Shown piece after piece: positions 15,219 through 23,615 of a DNA stretch of 24,659 bases; position 1 is the stretch's first letter, and each line of letters starts with the position of its first letter. Location: assembly GCA_900551435.1 (NCBI GenBank), contig URVW01000032.1:1-24659 (forward strand), read 5' to 3'. This stretch comes from an uncultured Faecalibacterium sp. (lineage in GTDB: Bacteria; Bacillota; Clostridia; Oscillospirales; Ruminococcaceae). Position numbers and translations under genes: made by a program. The notes under the pieces are model-generated. The model was not told where the DNA came from. It ran no database searches and was given only the letters and a program-made list of their open reading frames with translations.

Positions 15219-16285
15219 ATGGACGCACTGGACCAAGCCCGCCGCGAGATCGATGCGGGGGATGCCGAGCTTGCCGCCCTGTTCGAGCGGCGGATGGCGG
15301 CGGTTCTGGCCATCGCAGAATATAAAAAGGCACATGGTCTGCCGATCTTCGACGCGGCGCGGGAAGCTGTCGTGCTGGACAAGGCCGAAGCGCGGATTCA
15401 GAACCCCGTTCTGCGCCCCTATTACCGCGATCATGTGCAGCACATGATGGATGTCGCCAAGCAGTATGAATCCGAGGTGCTGGGGCAGAACCGCGCGGCG
15501 TATCAGGGCGTGGAGGGGGCCTTTGCGCACATCGCGCTGAAAGCGCTCTTCCCCCATGCGGAAGCCGTCAGCTATCCGACGTGGGACGAGGTGTTCGATG
15601 CGGTACAGAACGGCGATGCGGCTCATGGCGTCGTGCCGTTCGAGAACAGCCACGCGGGCGATGTGTCGGCGGTGCTGGACCTGTGCTATAACCACCCCGA
15701 ACTGTGGGTGGTGGGCGTCTACGATCTGCCCATCTCGCAGAACCTGCTGGTCCTGCCCGGGACCCAGCTGAACGAGCTGACCCATGTGTACAGCCACCAA
15801 CAGGCCATCGCCCAGAGCGAGACGTTCCTCAAGCAGTTCCGTCTGCCCGCCACGGCGATGCCCAACACGGCCATGGCGGCCAAGTTCGTGGCCGAGAGCG
15901 GCGACAAGACCAAAGCGGCCATCGCCAGCGTGGAAACAGCGGCGCTGTACGGGCTGGAAGTGCTGGTCCCCAGCATCAACACCGACGGCGACAATACCAC
16001 CCGCTTCATCGTGCTCAGCCGCGAAAAGCCCACGGCGGGCAATCGGTTCTCGCTGCTGTTTACGGTGGACAACAAGCCCGGCAAGCTGGCCGAGGTCATC
16101 CAGATCATCGGCGCGAGCGGCTACGATATGGAATCCATCAAGAGCCGTCCGCTTCCGCATGTGCCTTTTGACTATTATTTTTACGTCGAGCTGGTGGGCG
16201 ACCCCACCGCCGACGAGACGGCTGCGCTTCTGCGCGAGCTGAATCATACCTGCCGCACGGTACGGCTGTTAGGAGTGTACAACAA

Positions 16286-16289
<4 letters not shown>
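15219..16289 (+). CDS. pheA: Bifunctional chorismate mutase/prephenate dehydratase (P-protein)
   Basis: A 356-aa enzyme converting chorismate to prephenate and then phenylpyruvate, towards Phe. Residues 1-85 are an AroQ-class chorismate mutase, with R8, R25, K36, D45, R48 and E49 aligning to the E. coli active site. Residues 92-270 are the dehydratase: AYQGVEGAFAH, PFENSHAG and the TRF motif at 261-263. Residues 276-354 are an ACT domain. Its ligand motifs deviate: PGKLAEV where GALV is expected, and SIKSRP where ESRP is expected, so Phe feedback may be altered. AAAAGGA lies 9 nt before the ATG. It is first in the operon; its stop overlaps the aroB start as ATGA. Confidence 0.95.
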
Positions 16290-17329
<1,040 letters not shown>

Positions 17330-17334
17330 GCGCG

Positions 17335-18477
17335 ATGAAGAACACGTTTGGCTCGGACCTCTCCCTGACCATCTTCGGCGAGAGCCATGGCCGCGCCATC
17401 GGCGCGGTGTTGGACGGCATGGCGGCGGGCGTCCCGGTGGACGAGGAGTTCCTCGCCGCCTGTATGGACAAGCGCCGCGCCCGGGGCGACGGACTTTCGA
17501 CGCCGCGGGTGGAAGCGGACCGCGTCCAGTTTTTGTCCGGTGTGGTGAATGGCCGGACCACCGGAACGGCCATCGCGCTGATGATCGAGAACCAGAACAC
17601 CCGCAGCGGCGATTATGCCAAGACCGCAGACCTTCTGCGTCCCGGCCACGCCGATTATACAGCCTATGCCAAATACCATGGCTATCAGGACGCCCGGGGC
17701 GGCGGACACTTTTCCGGCCGCATCACGGCGGCGCTGGTGGCGGGCGGGGCCGTGGTCCTGAGTGCGCTGAACCGTGCGGGCATCGACATCGTGACCCACA
17801 TCGGGCGGTGCGCGGGCATCGCGGACACCCCCTTTGCGCAGGATGACCCGGCGGCGCTGGCCGCACAGGCCGAAGCCCTGCTCAACAAAGGCGACGGCTT
17901 TGCTCTGCTGGATGCAGCGGTCGAAGAGCCGATGAAAGCCGCCATCCGTGCCGCCGGAAGCGAAGGTGACAGCGTGGGCGGCATTCTGGAAACGGCCATT
18001 CTGGGGCTTCCGGCGGGCGTCGGTGAACCCTATTTTGACAGCGTGGAGAGCGAGCTTGCCCACATGGCGTTCTCGGTCCCGGCGGTCAAGGGCATCGAAT
18101 TCGGTACGGGCTTCGGCTTCGCGGACCTGAAAGGCTCGGAAGCGAACGACGCCTTCCGGATGCAGGGGGACCGCATCGTGACGGCCACCAACCACAACGC
18201 CGGTCTGAACGGCGGCATCGCCAACGGGATGCCGGTGGTGTTCCGCACAGTGGTCAAGCCGACCCCCAGCATCTATAAACAGCAGGACACCGTGGATTAT
18301 CTCGCCAAAAAGAACGCGGAACTGGCCATTCAGGGGCGGCATGACCCCTGCATCGTGCCAAGAGCAGCCATCGTGCAGACCTGTGCGGCGGCGCTGGCCG
18401 TCGGCGACCTGCTCACGGCAAAGTACGGCACGGCATGGATGGAACATCCCACGAGCTATCGCAAGGAGGAGCTGTAA
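17335..18477 (+). CDS. aroC: Chorismate synthase
   Basis: A 380-aa FMN-dependent enzyme converting EPSP to chorismate (step 7). GESHGRAIGAVLDG (15-28) is the N-terminal signature with the active-site His H18. RGGGHFSGRITAA is the second signature. ATNHNAGLNGGIANGMP and RHDPCIVPRA are the remaining signatures. The ATG at 17335 is preferred: GAGGAA lies 8 nt upstream and the family starts MKNTFG. An in-frame ATG at 17326, inside the aroB stop overlap, has no spaced Shine-Dalgarno and adds three residues. It is 5 nt from aroB and directly abuts aroE/K. Confidence 0.95.
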   Translation: MKNTFGSDLSLTIFGESHGRAIGAVLDGMAAGVPVDEEFLAACMDKRRARGDGLSTPRVEADRVQFLSGVVNGRTTGTAIALMIENQNTRSGDYAKTADLLRPGHADYTAYAKYHGYQDARGGGHFSGRITAALVAGGAVVLSALNRAGIDIVTHIGRCAGIADTPFAQDDPAALAAQAEALLNKGDGFALLDAAVEEPMKAAIRAAGSEGDSVGGILETAILGLPAGVGEPYFDSVESELAHMAFSVPAVKGIEFGTGFGFADLKGSEANDAFRMQGDRIVTATNHNAGLNGGIANGMPVVFRTVVKPTPSIYKQQDTVDYLAKKNAELAIQGRHDPCIVPRAAIVQTCAAALAVGDLLTAKYGTAWMEHPTSYRKEEL

Positions 18478-19740
18478 ATGGAATACGGACTCATCGGCTC
18501 CAAACTGGGCCATTCTTACTCCAAGATCATCCACGAGATGCTCTGCGGCTATCACTACGACCTGTGCCCCCTCCCGACCGAGGACGAGGCCCGGGCATTT
18601 CTGAAAAAGCGGGCCTTCAAGGCCATCAATGTGACCATCCCGTATAAGCGGCTGGTCATGGAGTATTGTTCCTATATCGACCCCCGCGCCAAGGCCATCG
18701 GGGCCGTGAACACGGTCGTGAACCAAAACGGTCTGCTCTACGGCTACAACACCGATTATCTGGGCTTTGCCCATCTGGCGGAAGCCCACGGCGTGGACTT
18801 CGCGGGACGGACCGTGCTCATCCTCGGCACGGGCGGGACCCACAACACCACCAGTGCGGTGGCCCGGGACAAGGGAGCTGCGAAAATTCTGACGGTCAGC
18901 CGCCATCCGGACCCCGAAAAGGGCGAGCTTTCCTATGAGGAAGCGGTCTGCAGCGGGGCGCAGATCGTCATCAACACCACTCCGGCGGGCATGTACCCGA
19001 ATGTCGGCGTCTGCAATCTGGATGTGGCCGCGATGCCGGGGCTGGAAGCGGTCTTGGACGTCGTCTACAACCCGGACAAGACCGAACTCATCCTCCGCGC
19101 CGAGGAAGCGGGCGTCCCGGTGTCCGTCGGCGGTCTGGAGATGCTGGTGGCACAGGCCGTGTACGCGGCGGAATATTTCCTTGATCGGAAATTTGACGAT
19201 GCAGCGGGCGAGATCAAGTCCATCACGGCGGCGCTCCGGAAAGAACAGCTGAACATCGCCCTGATCGGGATGCCCTCCTGCGGCAAGACGACGATCGGCC
19301 GCGCATTGGCCGACAAGCTGGGCAAGCGGTTCGTGGACCTCGACGAGGAAATCGTTAAGGCCGACGGCCGCAGCATCCCGGACATCTTCGCCGCCGAGGG
19401 CGAGGACGGCTTCCGCCGCCGAGAGACCGAACAGACCTGCGCCTTTGCCAAAGAGGGGCGGCAGGTGCTCTCCTGCGGTGGCGGCGTCATCAAGCGGCCG
19501 GAAAACCTGCGTGCTCTGCGGCAGAACGGCGTAGTGCTCTTCATCGACCGCCCGCTGAGCAAGCTGACCGTGGGCGGCGGACGTCCGCTTTCCAGCAGCG
19601 CCGAGGCGCTGAAAGCTATGGAAGCAGAACGCCGTCCGCTCTATCTGGCGGCGGCCGATGCCGTCATTTCGAACAAGTCCACCGTTGCGGATGCCGTGAC
19701 GGCGGCGCTGGAGGCGCTCGATGAGATTTTTGTTCCTTAA
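18478..19740 (+). CDS. Shikimate dehydrogenase-shikimate kinase fusion (AroE-AroK)
   Basis: A 420-aa two-domain protein catalysing consecutive steps 4 and 5. Residues 1-250 are shikimate dehydrogenase: shikimate-binding GHSYSK (11-16), catalytic K57 in NVTIPYK, D93 in YNTDYLGF, and the NADP loop GTGGTHNTT (117-125). SR at 141-142 replaces the usual NRT phosphate clamp. Residues 257-420 are shikimate kinase: Walker A GMPSCGKTT (264-272), D287 and D289 in DLDE, FRRRE (312-316), CGGG (333-336), and lid GGGRPL with R369. All key kinase residues are present. AAGGAGG precedes the ATG, which follows the aroC stop with no gap. The symbol is left blank because it is a fusion (aroE plus aroK). Confidence 0.95.
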   Translation: MEYGLIGSKLGHSYSKIIHEMLCGYHYDLCPLPTEDEARAFLKKRAFKAINVTIPYKRLVMEYCSYIDPRAKAIGAVNTVVNQNGLLYGYNTDYLGFAHLAEAHGVDFAGRTVLILGTGGTHNTTSAVARDKGAAKILTVSRHPDPEKGELSYEEAVCSGAQIVINTTPAGMYPNVGVCNLDVAAMPGLEAVLDVVYNPDKTELILRAEEAGVPVSVGGLEMLVAQAVYAAEYFLDRKFDDAAGEIKSITAALRKEQLNIALIGMPSCGKTTIGRALADKLGKRFVDLDEEIVKADGRSIPDIFAAEGEDGFRRRETEQTCAFAKEGRQVLSCGGGVIKRPENLRALRQNGVVLFIDRPLSKLTVGGGRPLSSSAEALKAMEAERRPLYLAAADAVISNKSTVADAVTAALEALDEIFVP

Positions 19741-20185
19741 CGGCCCCAATGTCAACATCACCCGCTTCACCGAACCGGGTGTCGAGGGTGAGATCGATTA
19801 TCCCGCTCTGCTGGATTATCTGGAAGCATGCTGTCAGCAGATGGGCATTGAACCGGACTTCTTCCAGTCGAACCACGAGGGCGACCTTATCGATGAGATC
19901 CAGTCGGCCCCGGGCCGCGCCGACGGCATCATCATCAACCCGGGCGGCTATGCCTTTTACAGCGTGGCCATCCTCGAAGCGCTGCAATTATGCGGCGTGC
20001 CCGCCGTGGAAGTGCTGATGGAGGACCTCGACGGCCACGAGCCGTTCAAGAAAGTGGATATTGTGTCGTTTGGCTGTCAGGGCCGGTTCGCGGGCGAGGG
20101 CATCAGCGGCTATCTCCATGCGTGCTCCTATCTGGTGCAGCTGCTCCGGCTGGACGGCGGCGCACAATCGCATTTGGTACAATAG
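19721..20185 (+). CDS. AroQ-fold protein, type II 3-dehydroquinate dehydratase-like but active site substituted
   Basis: A 154-aa protein. The fold and order of type II dehydroquinase are clear: LNGPNVNI (6-13), QSNHEGDLIDEIQ (49-61), INPGGY (72-77), EV at 97-98 and an ISGYLHA C-terminal helix. Aligned by eye with M. tuberculosis AroQ, R19 becomes T17, the catalytic Tyr Y24 becomes E22, H81 becomes F79, H101 becomes L99, R108 becomes H106 and R112 becomes K110. N73 and E97 are kept. Y27 lies near the lid and might replace the Tyr. GGAGG lies 6 nt before the ATG, which overlaps aroE/K by 20 nt. It is the only candidate for step 3 in this operon. It may be inactive, use another mechanism, or be structural. 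Confidence 0.75.
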   Translation: MRFLFLNGPNVNITRFTEPGVEGEIDYPALLDYLEACCQQMGIEPDFFQSNHEGDLIDEIQSAPGRADGIIINPGGYAFYSVAILEALQLCGVPAVEVLMEDLDGHEPFKKVDIVSFGCQGRFAGEGISGYLHACSYLVQLLRLDGGAQSHLVQ

Positions 20186-20235
20186 CCCTCTCAGGCGCTT
20201 CGCGCCAGCTCCCCCAAGGGGGGAGCCATTGGCAG
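20186..20235. repeat. Half copy of the MITE-like palindromic element
   Basis: This begins immediately after the aroQ-like stop codon. CCTCTCAG, GGCGCTTCGCGCC, AGCTCCCCC, GGGGGGAGC and TTGGCAG occur in the same order as the reverse complement of the right half of the element at 14925-15053. The other half is missing. The GGAGC hairpin lacks a T tract, so it is not an obvious terminator, and aroF transcription probably continues through it. The rest of the gap (20236-20324) holds a small GCCCT/AGGGC hairpin (20271-20287) and no clear promoter. Confidence 0.7.
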
Positions 20236-20324
20236 ACCGGGCAGGTTGTGCTTCAAACGAATCCATCTTCGCCCTGCGGAATAGGGCAGAAAATAGAGAT
20301 GATTATTAGAAGGGAAAAAGAGAA

Positions 20325-21341
20325 ATGATTATTTCGACGAAAAAAGGGACTCCGAAGGACGAACTGGAAAAGATCGTGGACCGCTTTGAAAAGCAGGGTC
20401 TCGACGTCACCCTCATCACCGGCAAGGACTACAACGTGTTTGGTCTGGTGGGCGACACCACCAAGATCGACGAGCGCGATGTGCTGGCCAATCCGTGGAT
20501 CGACAACGTGACCCGCGTTTCGGCCCCCTATAAGCGCGCCAACCGCCTGTTTCACCCGGCGGATTCCGTCATCGACTGCGGCGGCGTGAAGATCGGCGGC
20601 AAGGAGAAGATCGCGGTCATGGCCGGTCCGTGCAGCATCGAGGGCGAGGAACAGGCGCTCCGCATCGCCCAGAGCGTCAAGGCCGGCGGCGCGGTTCTGT
20701 TCCGCGGCGGCGCTTACAAGCCCCGCACCTCTCCCTACTCCTTCCAGGGTCTGGAGACCGAGGGCATCCTCGACATGGTCAAGGCCCGCGAGGCCACCGG
20801 TCTGCCCATCGTTTCCGAGCTGATGAGCGAGGACCGCATCCCCGAATTTGAGGAGTATGTGGACGTCGTGCAGATCGGCGCCCGCAACATGCAGAACTTC
20901 CAGCTGCTCAAGGCCGTTGGCAAGATGCACAAGCCGGTCCTGCTCAAGCGCGGCCTGTGCAACACCATCGAAGAGTGGATCATGAGCGCCGAATATATCA
21001 TGGCGGGCGGCAATGAGCAGGTCATCCTCTGCGAGCGCGGCATCCGCACCTTTGAAAAATACACCCGCAACACGCTGGATCTGTCCGCTGTGCCCATCAT
21101 CCACGAAAAGACCCATCTGCCCGTCATCGTGGACCCCAGCCACGCCACCGGCAAGGCAAACCTCGTCGAGCCGATGATGATCGCTGCCGTCGCTGCCGGT
21201 GCAGACGGTCTGGAAGTGGAAGTCCACTATGACCCCCGCCACGCATGGAGCGACGGTGCACAGTGCCTGACCCCGGATGCCTTTGCACAGGCCATGGCAA
21301 AGTGCCGTCAGGTCGCATGGGCCATCGGACGGGATATGTGA
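20325..21341 (+). CDS. aroF: 3-deoxy-7-phosphoheptulonate (DAHP) synthase, type I-beta
   Basis: A 338-aa enzyme condensing phosphoenolpyruvate and erythrose 4-phosphate (shikimate step 1). The N-terminal ferredoxin-like regulatory domain (1-70), as in Thermotoga-type enzymes, usually senses Tyr or Phe. The barrel holds the metal Cys C103 in AGPCSIE, FRGGAYKPRTSPYSFQG with R127, K132 and R134, LLKRG, and DPSHATG. The C-terminal EVHYDP is a metal/PEP block. AGAAGGG lies about 10 nt upstream. A nine-codon ORF (20299-20328) overlaps the start as ATGA. It is the first step but sixth gene of the operon, after the half repeat. Confidence 0.94.
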   Translation: MIISTKKGTPKDELEKIVDRFEKQGLDVTLITGKDYNVFGLVGDTTKIDERDVLANPWIDNVTRVSAPYKRANRLFHPADSVIDCGGVKIGGKEKIAVMAGPCSIEGEEQALRIAQSVKAGGAVLFRGGAYKPRTSPYSFQGLETEGILDMVKAREATGLPIVSELMSEDRIPEFEEYVDVVQIGARNMQNFQLLKAVGKMHKPVLLKRGLCNTIEEWIMSAEYIMAGGNEQVILCERGIRTFEKYTRNTLDLSAVPIIHEKTHLPVIVDPSHATGKANLVEPMMIAAVAAGADGLEVEVHYDPRHAWSDGAQCLTPDAFAQAMAKCRQVAWAIGRDM

Positions 21342-21342
21342 G

Positions 21343-22617
21343 ATGGTCGTAACAGTTGAACGTGCGCGTCAGGTTGGCGGCGTCCTCGCCGCGCCGCCCA
21401 GCAAGAGCATGGCGCACCGTGCGGTGCTCTGCGCCGCGCTGGCGAAAGGGACTTCGCACATCCGGAATCTGGAATTCAGCAAGGACATCTCCGCCACCCT
21501 CGCGGCGGCGGGCCAGCTCTGCGCCCATGTCACCACCGGCGAAAACGACGCTGTGGTGGAGGGGCTGGGCGGCTTCCGGGCCGTCGAAGCCCCGGTGGAC
21601 TGCTGCGAGAGCGGCAGCACCCTGCGCTTCCTCATTCCACTGGCCAGCCTGACCGGGCAGAAAGTGACTTTCGTAGGCCGGGGGCGGCTGATGGAGCGGC
21701 CCCAGTCGGTCTACGAGACGCTGTACCGGGAGCAGGGTCTGCGGTTCGAGCAGAGCGCTTCCGGCTTGACCGTGGAAGGGCGACTTTCCAGCGGGGACTA
21801 CACGCTGGCGGGCAATGTGTCCAGCCAGTTCATCAGCGGACTGCTGTTCGCGCTGCCGCTGCTGGATGGGACCAGCACCCTGCATCTGCTCCCGCCGGTC
21901 GAGAGCCGGAGCTATATCGAGATGACCCGCGCCGTGCAGAACGCTTTTGGGGTCGAGAGCCGCTGGCTCGACGATACGACGCTGGAAATTCCCGGCGGGC
22001 AGGAATATCATCCCTGCGATTACACCGTCGAGGGCGATTACAGCCAAGCGGCGTTCCCGGCGGTGCTGGGAGCTGTGACCGGCGGGGTCACCCTGACCGG
22101 CCTTGCCGAAACGACCTTGCAGGGCGATGCCGCCATTCTGGATATCCTGCGCCGGTGCGGGGCAGAGTTTGCCCACACGGAAGCGGGCATCGTCTTTGAA
22201 AAAGCACCGCTCCACGGCACGGACATCGACCTTGCCGACTGCCCGGATCTCGGCCCGGTGCTGATGGTCCTTGGGCTGCTGTGCGAGGGCACGACCGTCA
22301 TCCGGAACGCCGAGCGTCTGCGTATCAAGGAGAGCGACCGCATCGAAGCCATGGAAACGGAACTGCGCAAGTGCGGCGGTGTCCTTTCCAGCGAGGGCGG
22401 GACCATTACCATTCAGGGCTGTGCCGGGGCGCTCCATGCGCCCGAAACGGTCCTTTCCGGCCACAACGACCACCGCGTGGTCATGAGCCTTGCGGTCCTC
22501 GCGCTGGCGGCGGGGCTGAAGCTGCCCATCGCGGAAGCGGAAGCCATCACCAAGAGCTGGCCGAATTTCTTTACAGCCATCAAGCCATTGGGCGCGGAGG
22601 TACAGGATGTTGGATAA
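21343..22617 (+). CDS. aroA: 3-phosphoshikimate 1-carboxyvinyltransferase (EPSP synthase)
   Basis: A 424-aa enzyme adding the enolpyruvyl group of PEP to shikimate 3-phosphate (step 6). PPSKSMAHRA (18-27) holds the catalytic K21 and R26. The PEP-binding loop reads ESGSTLRFL (89-97), in place of the NAGTAMRPL of E. coli, which is common in Clostridia. DYSQAAFP, ADCPDLGPVL with the catalytic Asp, RLRIKESDRI and GHNDHRVVMSLAV follow in order. The ATG at 21343 starts 1 nt after the aroF stop. The Shine-Dalgarno (GGACGGGA) is weak, suggesting translational coupling. The 3' end overlaps tyrA by 11 nt. Confidence 0.95.
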   Translation: MVVTVERARQVGGVLAAPPSKSMAHRAVLCAALAKGTSHIRNLEFSKDISATLAAAGQLCAHVTTGENDAVVEGLGGFRAVEAPVDCCESGSTLRFLIPLASLTGQKVTFVGRGRLMERPQSVYETLYREQGLRFEQSASGLTVEGRLSSGDYTLAGNVSSQFISGLLFALPLLDGTSTLHLLPPVESRSYIEMTRAVQNAFGVESRWLDDTTLEIPGGQEYHPCDYTVEGDYSQAAFPAVLGAVTGGVTLTGLAETTLQGDAAILDILRRCGAEFAHTEAGIVFEKAPLHGTDIDLADCPDLGPVLMVLGLLCEGTTVIRNAERLRIKESDRIEAMETELRKCGGVLSSEGGTITIQGCAGALHAPETVLSGHNDHRVVMSLAVLALAAGLKLPIAEAEAITKSWPNFFTAIKPLGAEVQDVG

Positions 22618-23470
22618 ATCGAAACGCTATCTCATTGTGGGTCTGGGACTTCTGGGCGGCAAGTACGCGCTGGAACTGTCGAAGGCCGGGTTCCTCGTGG
22701 ACGGCATCAACCGCAGCGAGGGCCATCTGCAGTATGCCCTCGACCACGGCTATATCCGCAGCGGCAAGACCCACGATTTCGAGGACCTTGTGCGGGAAGC
22801 CGACCACATCATCTTCGGCCTGTATCCCACGGCCCTGCTCGAATGGTTCAAGACCTATGGCCATCTCATCAAACCCGGCTGCATCTTCACGGATGTGTCG
22901 GGCGTCAAGACCGGCCTTGTGGAGCCGGTCCAGGCTATGTGCCCGGAAGGGGTCGAGTTCATTGCCAGCCATCCCATGGCGGGCCGGGAGACGTCCAGCG
23001 TGGAGCACGCGGCCGAGGTGAATTTTGCCCCGGCGAACTTTATCATCACGCCGACCGAGAAGAACACCCCGGAAGCCATCGTGTGGGCCAAGGAACTGGC
23101 CGAAGTGTTGGGCTTCAAGCACATCTGCACCCTGACCGTGCAGGAACACGACCGGATGATCGGCTATGTCAGCCAGCTGTGCCATGCCATCGCGGTCAGC
23201 CTGATGTGCGCCAATGACAATACGTCCCTGTGCGAGTACACGGGCGATTCCTTCCGGGATTTGACTCGCATCGCTCGCATCAACGATAAAATGTGGGCGG
23301 AACTGTTCCTGTGGAACAAGGAGAACCTCATCTCCGAGATCGACCAGTTCGACGCTGCGCTGGATGCGCTGCGCAACGCGCTGGTCGCGGGTGACCGCGA
23401 AAAGCTGGAAGAGATGTTCCGCCTGTCCACCCAGCGGCGCGCGGCCTTTGACAAAAAGCTTCCGGAGTGA
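22607..23470 (+). CDS. tyrA: Prephenate dehydrogenase
   Basis: A 287-aa enzyme oxidising prephenate to 4-hydroxyphenylpyruvate, towards Tyr. The nucleotide loop is GLGLLGG (12-18). SHPMAGRE (121-128) and EHDRMIGYVSQLCHA carry the prephenate-binding and catalytic residues. The end of strand beta-2 reads GINRSEG, with N35-R36 in place of an acidic residue, which hints at NADP preference. There is no ACT or chorismate mutase domain. GGAGG lies 6 nt before the ATG, which overlaps aroA by 11 nt. It is the last enzyme of the operon; its stop codon lies inside a hairpin. Confidence 0.94.
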   Translation: MLDKSKRYLIVGLGLLGGKYALELSKAGFLVDGINRSEGHLQYALDHGYIRSGKTHDFEDLVREADHIIFGLYPTALLEWFKTYGHLIKPGCIFTDVSGVKTGLVEPVQAMCPEGVEFIASHPMAGRETSSVEHAAEVNFAPANFIITPTEKNTPEAIVWAKELAEVLGFKHICTLTVQEHDRMIGYVSQLCHAIAVSLMCANDNTSLCEYTGDSFRDLTRIARINDKMWAELFLWNKENLISEIDQFDAALDALRNALVAGDREKLEEMFRLSTQRRAAFDKKLPE

Positions 23471-23479
23471 CCGGAAGCT
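23457..23479 (+). other. Hairpin spanning the tyrA stop codon
   Basis: AGCTTCCGG (23457-23465) and CCGGAAGCT (23471-23479) form a perfect 9-bp stem with a 5-nt loop containing most of the TGA stop. No T tract follows, so it is not a standard terminator. It may mark the 3' end of the operon mRNA or protect it from decay. Confidence 0.5.
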
Positions 23480-23537
23480 GCTGCTGCCAAAACGAACAGG
23501 GCTTGCCATCGAAAAACGGTGCTCAGACCTGCCCGGC

Positions 23538-23590
23538 CTGCCAAGGACTCCCTCTGCGGGAAACTGGCGGGCGGAGCAGGGACGGAGAGG
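23538..23590. repeat. Possible degenerate third copy of the MITE-like element (right half)
   Basis: CTGCCAAGGACTCCCTC, then ACTGGCGGGCGGAGC and GACGGAGAGG, follow the order of the right half of the 14925-15053 element (CTGCCAAAGGCTCCCCT, GCTGGCGAGCG, GAGACTGAGAGG) with several differences and a broken inner hairpin. The surrounding gap (23471-23615) shows no clear promoter for the WYL gene. Confidence 0.35.
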
Positions 23591-23615
23591 GCAAGTCTGC
23601 GAAAGGGAGAAGTGT

